Of a stretch of DNA of 64,000 nucleotides, positions 43,594-51,841 are shown one piece after another. The notes below the pieces were generated by a model. It had not been told where the DNA came from. It saw only the letters and a program-made list of their open reading frames with translations, and searched no databases. The DNA comes from Deltaproteobacteria bacterium (GTDB lineage Bacteria > Desulfobacterota > Desulfobacteria > Desulfobacterales > Desulfatibacillaceae), in assembly GCA_016235345.1 (NCBI GenBank), contig JACRLG010000015.1, positions 124,001-188,000 of the forward strand, given 5' to 3'. The translations under genes and the position numbers were made by a program. Positions within the stretch are counted from its first letter, which is position 1. Each line of letters starts with the position of its first letter.

Positions 43594-44604
43594 TCATAAA
43601 AGGCCGTCTGCGACTATCCGGGCGAAAACGCTTTCCGGGCTTATGGGATCGAGGCAGGCGTGATGGAATCTTTTCGGGCAGCGCTTTTTGAAACAGGGCG
43701 AGCAGGCTGCGTCAGAGTTTGAAAGCACCCTTTCCCCCTGGCCCTGGGCGTGGGCGCGAAGGCCGGAGGTGGGCCCGAAAAACGCGAAGACCGGAATCCC
43801 GGCGGCAGCAGAAAGATACATGGGCCCGGAATCGGCGGTAACCGCTAAACGGGCGGATTTGGCCAGTTCGTAAACGCCTATGGGCGGAAAAAGCGAGGTG
43901 GCGTCAACTCCGGCGCTTTTGGCGAGCTCCGCGTGGATCGCCATGTCATCAGGCCCGCCCGTCCACACCACCCGGATACCGGCCTTTTCGATCATCTCCG
44001 AAAGCGCCCGGAAACTTTCCAGGGGCCAGCGCTTGGAGGGAAAATTGGCCGCGCTTCCGGCGTGGATCATGGCGAAGCCGCCCTTTTGAAGGCCCCTTGA
44101 CTCAATGAATTCGGCAACCGCGAGTCTTTCGGCCTCCCCCACGTAAAAACGCGTTAAGGGCTCAGCCTTGCCGATTCCGCCCGCCTTGAGAATCATGTCC
44201 ATGAAATCAATGAAATTGACCGGAAAATCGTCGGTATAGGAATAGCCCCTGGGCGGATGCCTGAAATAGACCGAGTCAGGATGCGGCCCCACGGTCAGTT
44301 TCGCCCCGCTTTTCCTCACCAGGTCGCGGCTGGTGCGGTTGCCCTGGAAATCGTAGATGGCGTCAAAGGCTTGGTTTCTTATCCATTTTGAAACCCCCGA
44401 CTTGCTTTTGGGGCCGAAAAAACGCTTTCTGTCGATGACCACAGTTGAAAGGCCCGGATGATGATCGAAAAGACCCGCGTGGGCGGGTTCGGTGAGAAGA
44501 TGAATTTTTTCGCCCTCGTGATGACGCACCACCGCCTCGATGTGGGGAGTCGTGCGCACCACGTCCCCAAGCGCGCTCATCTTGATTATCAGAATCTTGC
44601 CCAT
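43594..44604 (-). CDS. Glycosyltransferase family 9 (LPS heptosyltransferase-like)
   Basis: Starts with the family hallmark KILIIKMSALGDVVRTTPHIEA and ends with the nucleotide-sugar region (DSGPMYLSAAAGIPVFAFFGPTSGLRAHAQG). It would add heptose or a similar sugar to the LPS core. The length is 336 aa from ATG 44604; the frame opens upstream to 44670, which overlaps the GT4 gene. A CSPCFKKRCPKRFHHAC motif near the C-terminus resembles that of other GT9 proteins. Acceptor and sugar cannot be named. Confidence 0.88.
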   Translation of the reverse strand: MGKILIIKMSALGDVVRTTPHIEAVVRHHEGEKIHLLTEPAHAGLFDHHPGLSTVVIDRKRFFGPKSKSGVSKWIRNQAFDAIYDFQGNRTSRDLVRKSGAKLTVGPHPDSVYFRHPPRGYSYTDDFPVNFIDFMDMILKAGGIGKAEPLTRFYVGEAERLAVAEFIESRGLQKGGFAMIHAGSAANFPSKRWPLESFRALSEMIEKAGIRVVWTGGPDDMAIHAELAKSAGVDATSLFPPIGVYELAKSARLAVTADSGPMYLSAAAGIPVFAFFGPTSGLRAHAQGQGERVLSNSDAACSPCFKKRCPKRFHHACLDPISPESVFARIVADGLL

Positions 44605-44647
44605 TTGCGTCCGGTTTCCCAAAAATCGGGCCTGTTCCGCTGATTGT

Positions 44648-45784
44648 CTATTTTTCACCAAGAACTTCATAATATAGGTCGAGAATCCTTTCGCACATGG
44701 ATTCCGACGAAAAACTGGCCGCCACGAACCTCGATGCGGCCTTGCCCATCCTCGCCCTCAGACCCTCATCGGTGAGGATTTTTTCCAGGGCGGCGGCAAG
44801 GGACGCCTCGTCTCCCTTGGGTACCAGAAACCCTGTGACGCCGTCCTTCACCGTGTCCAGGCTTCCGCCGTGGGCGGTTGCCACAACAGGGCGGCCCAGG
44901 GCCTGGGCCTCTATTGCCACGCGCCCGAAGGATTCCGGCTCAAGGCTCGGTGAAACCGCCACGCTGCAAAGGGCGTAGGCGGCGGGCATGTCGGCGCACC
45001 TTCCGGGAAAAATCACCCTTCCAGCAAGTCCCCTCTCCTTCACCATCATTAAAAGATCTTCCGCGTAAACCGGGTTTTCCGCAGGGTCCCCCACGCAAAC
45101 GGCGGTAAAGGGCAATTGCCTTATTCTCTCAAGGGCCGTGAGAAAAAACCGGTGTCCCTTCCAGGGGGTGATGCGGGCCGGAAGAAGAATCACCGGGCCG
45201 GATTTTTCCGAAAGCCCCCAGGCCGAGGCGAGCCCGTCGCGCCTCTCTTTTTCGACAGCGCCCGGAAAAAAGCGCCTCTCGTCGTAGCCCGCCGGGATGA
45301 GCCTGAGCTGCGGCGGGCGGATTCCGTAATTATCAGCCGCGTGGCGGAAGATGAACCGGCTTTCGGCTGTGACCCTTTCGCCCCTTGCCATGATCCCGGA
45401 AAAATAATGCACCGAATAGGTTCCGTGAAAGGTGGTGACCACCTTGGGGCGCAGCCTTTCCGGCAGGCTCTTCACCACGGCCAGTCCAAGCCAGGCCGGA
45501 ACCCTGCTTCTTAGGTGCAGGATATCGGCCCCGGAATCGATTATAAGTTTTCGCAGGGGCGCGAAGGCTGTAAGCAGGCGCGGCCCCTTTTCGCCCACCG
45601 GAAGGCTTAAGTGCCTCGCTCCGGCAGCTTCCAGGCGCGGAACCAGCCTTCCCCCGCCGGAGACCACTATGGAGCGATGCCCGCGACCCGCAAGCCAGGA
45701 GGAAAATTCCAGCGTGGTTTCCTCCACTCCCCCGGTGTCCATCTCAGGCAGAAGCTGTATGGCGCAAAGTTTGCCCCGGCTCAT
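44648..45784 (-). CDS. Glycosyltransferase family 4
   Basis: GT-B fold enzyme of 378 aa. The N-terminal domain begins AIQLLPEMDTGGVEETTLEF; the C-terminal GT1-type domain shows ILLPARITPWKGHRFFLTAL and the donor-binding E(x7)E-like segment PSLEPESFGRVAIEAQALGR, followed by PVVATAHGGSLDTVKDGVTG. It overlaps the FkbM gene by 4 nt and lies upstream of the GT9 gene, so it likely acts in LPS core or O-antigen assembly on the cytoplasmic face. The sugar is unknown. Confidence 0.9.
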   Translation of the reverse strand: MSRGKLCAIQLLPEMDTGGVEETTLEFSSWLAGRGHRSIVVSGGGRLVPRLEAAGARHLSLPVGEKGPRLLTAFAPLRKLIIDSGADILHLRSRVPAWLGLAVVKSLPERLRPKVVTTFHGTYSVHYFSGIMARGERVTAESRFIFRHAADNYGIRPPQLRLIPAGYDERRFFPGAVEKERRDGLASAWGLSEKSGPVILLPARITPWKGHRFFLTALERIRQLPFTAVCVGDPAENPVYAEDLLMMVKERGLAGRVIFPGRCADMPAAYALCSVAVSPSLEPESFGRVAIEAQALGRPVVATAHGGSLDTVKDGVTGFLVPKGDEASLAAALEKILTDEGLRARMGKAASRFVAASFSSESMCERILDLYYEVLGEK

Positions 45785-46569
45785 CGAAAAAGCTCCGCCG
45801 GAAAGCTTTCCTTGCGATTTACATGGATGAAAAAATACTCGGTCTTTTCCCTTGGGATGTTTCCAGGGTCCACGTAAAAGAGCTTTTTGGACTTATCCGG
45901 CAGATAGGCCCGATACCCAAGGCTTTCCAGGAAATCGAACACTGCCCGCAAGGGCACCTTGTTCCTGTCGCAGCAGAGCTTGTCCACCTCGCAGTAGATG
46001 GTGGGGTGAAACCGGGTAAGAACCCTGGTCCCGGCCCGAAAGACCTTGAGTTCCGCGCCTTCCACGTCGCACTTTATGAAATCCAGGCGGCCAACTCCGT
46101 TTTCCTCGCAAAAGGCGTCCAGGGTGCTGACCCCTACGGTCTCGGTCTTGTGCGGGTCCTCATTTTCACCGTCCAGATGTCCGCAGGCGCTCTTGGGCTT
46201 CCAGCCGTCTTTTAGGGGGATGGTAATTTCAGCAGTTCCGGGCGAATCCGACAGGGCCTTGTCCACTATGATCACCTGGGAAAGGCTCCTCACGGATTTC
46301 ATCTGGGTCAGAATCTTTCGCGGATACTGCTGGGGCTCGAAGCTGTAAACCCGGCCCTTGGGACCCGCGAGGGCGGCGGCGAGGCTGGTGAACCGGCCCA
46401 CGTTGGCCCCGATGTCGAACACCGTGTCGCCTTTTTGAATGAAATTGGGAACCATTGCGGTTCCCTCCTCCTTTATCTTCAGGAAGACGCTCTGATAGAT
46501 GTCCGAGATGTAGCCGAAGGTTTTCAGGTAGTTTTCATCGCCTATTAGTCGGCGGACCAGCTTTTTCAA
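45781..46569 (-). CDS. FkbM family methyltransferase
   Basis: SAM-dependent methyltransferase. Motif I is VFDIGANVGRFTSLAAALAG (about residue 51), then YSFEPQQYPRKIL, and the FkbM signature LDFIKCDVEGAELKVFRAG. The length is 262 aa. Members near glycosyltransferases methylate sugars. It heads the glycosylation block FkbM-GT4-GT9-ligase-LpxL with 4-nt overlap to the GT4 gene. The acceptor is unknown. Confidence 0.9.
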   Translation of the reverse strand: MKKLVRRLIGDENYLKTFGYISDIYQSVFLKIKEEGTAMVPNFIQKGDTVFDIGANVGRFTSLAAALAGPKGRVYSFEPQQYPRKILTQMKSVRSLSQVIIVDKALSDSPGTAEITIPLKDGWKPKSACGHLDGENEDPHKTETVGVSTLDAFCEENGVGRLDFIKCDVEGAELKVFRAGTRVLTRFHPTIYCEVDKLCCDRNKVPLRAVFDFLESLGYRAYLPDKSKKLFYVDPGNIPREKTEYFFIHVNRKESFPAELFR

Positions 46570-46706
46570 GGAAGCCTCCCGATGATGTTTTTAGGCCAGC
46601 TTTTAAAATCAGCGAAGCGATATGTCAAGGAGTGTAAAAAAAGCGGTTTTTTGATGATGGCACCAGCGATTCCCCTGCCCCGCGCCATTTTATTAAGGAT
46701 GAGCGC

Positions 46707-47378
46707 TCAGACTCCTCTTTTTTCCGGATCCCAGACGTACTTGTGAAGCTGAAGCCCAAGGCGCACAGGAAGGCGCGCGTCCAGAATCCAGCGGGCGAGA
46801 AGGGCGGGATCGCAAACGTCGAAAACCGGCGAAAAATGAACAGCGCGGCAGTTTGAAAGGACCCCTGGATGGTCTTTTAGCACGGATGCGGCGTAATCGA
46901 AATCCTGGTTTTGCGCAATCACGAACTTCACCTCGTCGCGGGATGTGAGCGTTTCCAGGTTTTCACGGAGAATGCTTCCGGCCTCCCCCGAAGACGGGCA
47001 TTTCACGTCCAGTATCACCTTAGCCCGGCGATCCAGGCGGGAAATGTAGAAGCTGCCGTTGGTTTCAACCAGTACCTCGAAGCCTTCATCCAGCAGGGCC
47101 TTCACCAAAAGCGGCGTCTCCGCCTGGAGCAGGGGCTCCCCTCCGGTCACCTCCACAAGGCCGATTCCCAAGGCTTTCACCTTTGGAAGAATCTCATCGA
47201 GAGGCGTTTCCAGGCCGCCCTGCCGCGCATAGGCCGTGTCGCACCATTTGCAGGAAAGGTTGCATCCCGTAAGCCTTACAAACGAGCACGGGCGCCCCGC
47301 GTGGGAGCTTTCGCCCTGGATGCTCGCAAAAATCTCGGTTATCCGCAATGACAACAGCCGTCCTCCGTCGCCGCTCAT
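46707..47378 (-). CDS. queE: 7-carboxy-7-deazaguanine synthase (radical SAM)
   Basis: Converts CPH4 to 7-carboxy-7-deazaguanine on the path to preQ0 and queuosine. The radical SAM motif is CNLSCKWC (C39, C43 and C46), preceded by FASIQGESSHAGRPCSFVRL and followed by TGGEPLLQ. The length (223 aa) is normal. ATG 47378 overlaps the queD stop (ATGA); the longer open frame upstream lies on top of queD and is not used. No queC or queF is in the window. Confidence 0.95.
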   Translation of the reverse strand: MSGDGGRLLSLRITEIFASIQGESSHAGRPCSFVRLTGCNLSCKWCDTAYARQGGLETPLDEILPKVKALGIGLVEVTGGEPLLQAETPLLVKALLDEGFEVLVETNGSFYISRLDRRAKVILDVKCPSSGEAGSILRENLETLTSRDEVKFVIAQNQDFDYAASVLKDHPGVLSNCRAVHFSPVFDVCDPALLARWILDARLPVRLGLQLHKYVWDPEKRGV

Positions 47379-47755
47379 TCCACCCAATATGAAGCGCTCG
47401 CCTCCGGCCCTTCGGCCACCTTCACCCTGGACACCCTCGTTCCAGGAGAATTCAGGCGCTCGGAGAGAAAACGGTAAAGGTGGCGGGCAAGGTTTTCCGC
47501 AGTGGGATTTTGGTCCGTAAACGCAGGAAGATCGTTCAAATTCAAGTGATCCAGGCCCGCCACGGCTTCGGCCACGGCCTCGCTCACCGCCTTGAAATCC
47601 ACCCCCATGCCAAGCCCGTCCAGTTTCCCGCATCGAACGCAGACTTGGGCGGTAAAGCTGTGCCCGTGAAGGCGCGCGCAGTCGCCAGGATAGCCCTTAA
47701 GGCTGTGGGCGGCAGAAAACGAAGCCTTTACGCAGATTTCAAAAACTTCGGCCAT
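47375..47755 (-). CDS. queD: 6-carboxy-5,6,7,8-tetrahydropterin synthase
   Basis: Second step of 7-deazaguanine biosynthesis, from dihydroneopterin triphosphate. Zinc ligands H17, H30 and H32 (FSAAHSLK...LHGHSF) are present, as is the catalytic Cys26 in YPGDCARLHGH, and the DHLNLND segment follows. The length of 126 aa is typical. First gene of the queD-queE pair. The intergenic region upstream is divergently shared with the acyltransferase-like gene at 48058. Confidence 0.95.
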   Translation of the reverse strand: MAEVFEICVKASFSAAHSLKGYPGDCARLHGHSFTAQVCVRCGKLDGLGMGVDFKAVSEAVAEAVAGLDHLNLNDLPAFTDQNPTAENLARHLYRFLSERLNSPGTRVSRVKVAEGPEASASYWVE

Positions 47756-48057
47756 GAACGTCCTTTCCGGTCAATTTAAGGCGGATGATAGCCCAGTGAC
47801 GCCTGCTAAGCAATCCCCACGGCAAAAATTCCAACGGACGCCGAAATTGCAGGGCGTAAAATTTTTCCTTGACAAAGGGACAGTGGTTAAAATATATGTG
47901 CGTACATCTGTTTTGACAGTAATGCTTACATTAAAAAAAACATGATGACTTACAATAAGCAAAACATATAAACGCAAATACGTTTTAAATATACGGCTTT
48001 TTATATGAATCCGGGCGTTTGAGACAACCGAAAGCAAAAACCGAGGGGGAAAGAGTC
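47756..48057. promoter_or_regulatory. AT-rich divergent promoter region between queD and the acyltransferase-like genes
   Basis: No gene. Two TTGACA hexamers (47869-47874 and 47913-47918) face the plus-strand gene; the first is followed by AT-rich TAAAATATAT at about 17 nt. An inverted pair AAACG/CGTTT around CAAATA lies at about 47968-47985 and could be an operator. No minus-strand promoter for queD is obvious. The very AT-rich tract (47880-48005) stands out from the GC-rich surroundings. Confidence 0.45.
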
Positions 48058-49080
48058 ATGAAAAAGATGAGAAAAGCGTCGAAAGCCGACCCGATGGAAA
48101 TCTTCAGGGACAAGGACGGCCAATTTGAATCCGGCAAAGGCATGGGAATGCACATGTCCGCCATGAAGCCCTACGTCGACTACGTTCTCGGCAACCTGGT
48201 GAAGGACGCCCGACTGGTCAACCCCGAACTGGCTCTGCCCTTTGACGGCAGGCCGGTGGTGATAATCGCCTCCCACGGCCCCGGCATCGCATGGGTGCCC
48301 CTCGTGGCCCTTGTGGGCAAGGCCTACAGGGACCACGGCTGCGAGGACATGATAGGTGGCATGTTTCCGCACCCGGCGGTTTTCTGGGTTCCGGGACTTC
48401 GGAAAAAGTACGAAAAGGTTCTTGGTACGCCCACCAGCATTACCAGCGTGGAAGGCATGGTGGACCTTCTCGAAAGAAAGGTCTTCGCGGTCACCGGCAC
48501 GGCCCCCGAAGGCGCCAACTGCCTTGTTTCCTTCGACGAGTACGTCACCCCCTTCCGTAGCGGCGGCATGGTGGCGGCGGCCATCCTCTCCGGGGCGGCC
48601 ATCTGCCTTGCGGCCCACAAGGGCGCGGAGGAGTGGAACCTAAGGCTCAACCTGCCCTTTGGCTGGAAAATACCTTACACCGGCGGCCTCAGGGGAGTCA
48701 ACGTGGCCCTTCCCCCTTACAAGAAGCTCGACTCGTATGTCGCCATGTGCCGCCGTTACGAGCCCATCGCCAGCCGCGAGGAAATGGCCAACGCCGACAA
48801 AAGGCGCAGGAGGCTTCTCCTTCACGTTGAAATGGAGCGCATAAGGGCCGAGTTGAACCTCATGACCGACAACGTGGCGGACATGATGAAGGAAAACGCC
48901 CGCGCGAAAGTTTACAGACCTGCGCACCCGGTGTCCGGTCCCGTGATCGATACCATGGACGACCCCACGGCCTGGACCGCCCTTGACAACCAGGGCGAGT
49001 TCGACAGGGGCCGCCTTGCGGACGAGTCCTACATGAGGGTGCCCTGGCTTCCGGGCGAAAACCGGGCTATCCGGCACTGA
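48058..49080 (+). CDS. Acyltransferase-like protein (DAGAT/PlsC-type fold suspected)
   Basis: No confident family. The pattern PFDGRPVVIIASHGPGIAWVP, then FPHPAVFWVPGLRKKYEKVL, EGANCLVSFDEYVTPFRSGG and ILSGAAICLAAHKGAEEWNL follows the order of motifs in diacylglycerol acyltransferase-like lysophospholipid acyltransferases, with SHGPG in the place of the HxxxxD-type motif. 340 aa. ATG 48058 has GGGGAAAG upstream; the frame is open to 48019. The next gene is also acyltransferase-like, 45 bp downstream. Function is tentative: membrane or storage lipid acylation. Confidence 0.55.
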   Translation: MKKMRKASKADPMEIFRDKDGQFESGKGMGMHMSAMKPYVDYVLGNLVKDARLVNPELALPFDGRPVVIIASHGPGIAWVPLVALVGKAYRDHGCEDMIGGMFPHPAVFWVPGLRKKYEKVLGTPTSITSVEGMVDLLERKVFAVTGTAPEGANCLVSFDEYVTPFRSGGMVAAAILSGAAICLAAHKGAEEWNLRLNLPFGWKIPYTGGLRGVNVALPPYKKLDSYVAMCRRYEPIASREEMANADKRRRRLLLHVEMERIRAELNLMTDNVADMMKENARAKVYRPAHPVSGPVIDTMDDPTAWTALDNQGEFDRGRLADESYMRVPWLPGENRAIRH

Positions 49081-49125
49081 TCATTAAATTCCACCCAAAC
49101 CATTAGCGAATAACGGGGGTCTTCC

Positions 49126-50058
49126 ATGCAGTACAGCGTTTTGCACGACCGGTTTCCAGAAAACGTCGTTCCCCTTTTTCCTGAAAGGGATATCCCGGAT
49201 CAAACCCCGGCAGCCCCCGAAGAAAACGCCATCCGCCATTACATCGGAAAAAGGGCGAAAAGCCGGTGGAACACCAAAGGTCCCGACCCCGCCTTCATGC
49301 GCCTTCAGGACGGCATGTGGGACTTTCTGCTGGACCGCTATTTCCGGGTGGAGACAACGGGATGGGAGAACCTGCCGAAGTCGCCTTCGCTCCTGGTGGG
49401 AATCCATTCCGGGACATGGCTCACCATGGACGCCTGGACCCTGTGCGCGGCCTTCTGGAAAAGATTCGGACAGGAGCGCATTCTTCACGGCACCGCCCAC
49501 GACGCCCTCATGGCCCTGCCCGGCCTGGGCTCGTACTTCCGCAAGGTGGGCGTGGTTCCCGCCGCGCGAGAGAGCGTTTCGGCCTGCCTGGAAGCGGGCC
49601 ACGACGTGGTGGTCTGGCCGGGCGGCGAAGTCGACGCCATGCGCTCTTGGAAAAAACGCGACAAGGTGGTTTTCGGGGGCCGCAAGGGTTTCATTCGCCA
49701 AGCCATGAGGAGCGGGGTTCCCATAGTGCCCGTGGCCACCATCGGCGGGGCGGACACCGTGTTCGTGCTCTCCGAAGGCAGGTTCCTTGCAAAAATACTC
49801 AGGGGGAAAAAGCTCATGCGCAGCGAGGTCTGCCCCCTGGTGCTGGGCGCGCCCTTCGGCCTTTTTCTGGAGGTACTGCCCATGCACATTCCCCTTCCCT
49901 CGAAAATCCGTACGAAAATCCTAGAGCCCGTATTGGTGGAACAGGGCCGGGAAGACGACGAAGAATATGTGGATCAGATATATCGGACAGTGGAAAGCCG
50001 CATCCAGGAGGCCGTCATCGATCTTGCCCGGCAAAGACGTTTTCCGGTTTTCGGCTGA
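49126..50058 (+). CDS. Lysophospholipid acyltransferase family protein
   Basis: PlsC-related motifs are present in order: a His-containing catalytic block LLVGIHSGTWLTMDAW, then GLGSYFRKVGVVPAARESVS, VVVWPGGEVDAMRSWKKRDK (motif III-like) and GVPIVPVATIGGADTVFVL (motif IV). This matches the MGAT/DAGAT-like branch of LPLATs. 310 aa. GGGGG precedes the ATG. Likely co-transcribed with the acyltransferase-like gene upstream. The acceptor lipid is not known. Confidence 0.82.
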   Translation: MQYSVLHDRFPENVVPLFPERDIPDQTPAAPEENAIRHYIGKRAKSRWNTKGPDPAFMRLQDGMWDFLLDRYFRVETTGWENLPKSPSLLVGIHSGTWLTMDAWTLCAAFWKRFGQERILHGTAHDALMALPGLGSYFRKVGVVPAARESVSACLEAGHDVVVWPGGEVDAMRSWKKRDKVVFGGRKGFIRQAMRSGVPIVPVATIGGADTVFVLSEGRFLAKILRGKKLMRSEVCPLVLGAPFGLFLEVLPMHIPLPSKIRTKILEPVLVEQGREDDEEYVDQIYRTVESRIQEAVIDLARQRRFPVFG

Positions 50059-50064
50059 AATGGC

Positions 50065-50099
50065 AGGGGCGCGTTATCCTCCCCCAATGACGCGCCCTC
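50065..50099. terminator. Stem-loop after the acyltransferase gene
   Basis: AGGGGCGCGT (50065-50074) pairs with ACGCGCCCT (50090-50098) with one bulged G. No T-run follows on either strand, so it may only be a partial terminator or a processing hairpin. Confidence 0.35.
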
Positions 50100-50181
50100 T
50101 GTCAGCTTGACAAGTCCGGTCCGGGGCCGATACTGTAAAGGATGAAGGCGTTAGGCAGTTGTCCGTTACAGTGGAGGCCCC

Positions 50182-50757
50182 ATGATCCAGCAGGAAGAAG
50201 GCACGACGTCGCTTAAGGGGCATTTTCTCATCTCCATGCCCAATCTTTCCGACCCCAATTTTTCCTCCACGGTCACCTGCATCTGCGTGCACAATCACGA
50301 AGGCGCTTTCGGAATCGTCATAAACCGCACGCTTCCGGGCGGAACCTTAAGGGACGTGTTCAAGGAACTGGGCCTTCCCGCTGTGCCCGAAACTGCTGAC
50401 CATCCCGTCCACATAGGCGGGCCGGTGCATCCCGGCCACGTTTTCGTGCTTCACGGCCTGCCCTTTACCTGGGACGCCACCATCCCGGTGACCGACACCA
50501 TTGCCATGACCAATTCCCCCGACATACTGGAAGCCATTGCAGGCGGATTCGGCCCAAGGCGCTTCCTGGTGGTGCTGGGCTGCGCGGGCTGGGGCCCCGG
50601 ACAGTTGGAATGCGAAATAGTCGAAAACTCCTGGCTCACCTGCCCCGCTTCCGACGACATCCTTTTTTCCGCGCCCCTTTCCGACAGATGGGACAGGGCG
50701 GCCCGCTCCCTGGGCATCGATCCGCGCCTGCTGTCAGAAAATTCAGGCCATGCATGA
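50182..50757 (+). CDS. YqgE/AlgH family protein
   Basis: Contains the conserved LKGHFLISMPNLSDPNFSST start, the HEGAFGIVINRTL segment, the GGPVHPGHVFVLH segment and FLVVLGCAGWGPGQLECEI. The length of 191 aa fits the family. YqgE is widespread and of uncertain function; AlgH in Pseudomonas affects alginate regulation. GGAGG precedes ATG 50182. A truncated structured repeat and a REP-like pair follow the stop. Confidence 0.93.
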   Translation: MIQQEEGTTSLKGHFLISMPNLSDPNFSSTVTCICVHNHEGAFGIVINRTLPGGTLRDVFKELGLPAVPETADHPVHIGGPVHPGHVFVLHGLPFTWDATIPVTDTIAMTNSPDILEAIAGGFGPRRFLVVLGCAGWGPGQLECEIVENSWLTCPASDDILFSAPLSDRWDRAARSLGIDPRLLSENSGHA

Positions 50758-50767
50758 TTTATGGCGA

Positions 50768-50796
50768 ACCAAAACGTGGACTCCAGTGTCAGCCTC
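50768..50796 (+). repeat. Truncated stop-tethered repeat after yqgE
   Basis: CCAAAACG and then CCAGTGTCAGCCTCG resemble the left end of the full elements and of the copy at rlmB, in the sense orientation, 10 nt after the TGA. The rest is replaced by the REP-like pair that follows directly. Confidence 0.5.
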
Positions 50797-50888
50797 GTTG
50801 GGCTGAGGAACGAAGTCCAACAAGTGGTCTGATCAAAAAATATGGAAAGAAATCAATTTGTTGGGCTTCGTTCCTCAGCCCAACCTAC
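50797..50888. repeat. REP-like inverted repeat pair between yqgE and truA
   Basis: Arms 50797-50821 and 50860-50888 (GTTGGGCTGAGGAACGAAG and reverse complement) match the pair at 37821-37966, and the inner AAAAAATATGGAA...AATCAATTT is shared. The spacer is shorter here (38 bp) than in the other copy (88 bp). Located in the leader of truA. Confidence 0.8.
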
Positions 50889-50982
50889 GAGTCTGCGAGG
50901 CTCAATCCAGCCTGCGCGAAGTTTTCCAATTACCTCTTCAAAAAACAAATCACCGGCTGAACTGGGTGCAATTGTCGTAATC

Positions 50983-51750
50983 ATGGAAAAACGGTTCAAA
51001 ATCATACTGGAATACGACGGAACCGGATACCACGGCTGGCAGCTGCAGGCGGGTGACGTCACCGTGCAGGAAAAGGTGGAGGACGCACTTGAAATCCTGA
51101 CCGGCAAGGCAGTCAGGGTCCACGGATCGGGTCGGACGGACGCGGGCGTCCACGCCCTGGCCCAGGTTGCCCATTTTTCCGTCGAAACGAGGCTTGGCCC
51201 GGAAGACTTGCAAAAAGCCCTCAACGGACTTTTACCCCAAGACATCATGGTTAAAGGCTGTTTTGAGGCCGACCCCGCCTTTCACGCGCGCAAGAGCGCA
51301 AAAAAAAAGACCTACGCCTATTACATACTCAACCGGCCCTTCCGTTCAGCCCTTTTGCGAAACCACTCCTGGCACATAAAGCGCCCCCTCGACCTTGACG
51401 CCATGAACCGGGCCGCGTCCAGACTTGCCGGAACCCTCGATTTCAAGTCCTTTGAAAGCACCGGAAGCCCCAGGGCCAGCACCGTGCGCACCGTCTTTTC
51501 ATCGTCCTTTGAAAATGCGGAAGGCGTGCCGGGCTTTTTCGCGCCGACTGACGGCCTTCTCGCCTTCACCATCAGCGCGGACGGCTTTTTGAGGTGCATG
51601 GTGAGAAACATCGTGGGAACCCTGGTGGAAGCGGGCCGGGGCAAGCTCGCACCCGATGATGTCACAGGAATTCTTGCCGCCCGCGACCGCCAAAAGGCCG
51701 GACCCGCCGCCCCGCCCCAGGGTCTTTTTCTTGTGGAAGTGGTTTATTGA
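50983..51750 (+). CDS. truA: tRNA pseudouridine(38-40) synthase
   Basis: Isomerises uridines 38-40 of tRNA anticodon stems. The catalytic Asp53 sits in GSGRTDAGVHALAQV, with the N-terminal RFKIILEYDGTGYHGWQ and the C-terminal FLRCMVRNIVGTLVEAGRG signatures. The length of 255 aa is normal. I start at ATG 50983; the frame extends upstream to 50842, but those residues come from the REP-like repeat. It lies ahead of the waaA-lpxK pair, possibly in the same transcript. Confidence 0.96.
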   Translation: MEKRFKIILEYDGTGYHGWQLQAGDVTVQEKVEDALEILTGKAVRVHGSGRTDAGVHALAQVAHFSVETRLGPEDLQKALNGLLPQDIMVKGCFEADPAFHARKSAKKKTYAYYILNRPFRSALLRNHSWHIKRPLDLDAMNRAASRLAGTLDFKSFESTGSPRASTVRTVFSSSFENAEGVPGFFAPTDGLLAFTISADGFLRCMVRNIVGTLVEAGRGKLAPDDVTGILAARDRQKAGPAAPPQGLFLVEVVY

Positions 51751-51841
51751 CTCGTGTAAGATGAATGAGCTTGATGTGGCCTCTTATATAAACGGCTCCT
51801 TTCCGGCCTTTTCAACCGGCAGAACATATCGAATTAAATCA

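Noticed and set aside
47968-47990. TetR/FadR-type operator for the acyltransferase genes
   Set aside because: The AAACG/CGTTT pair is too short to name a regulator; kept only as a note in the promoter region.
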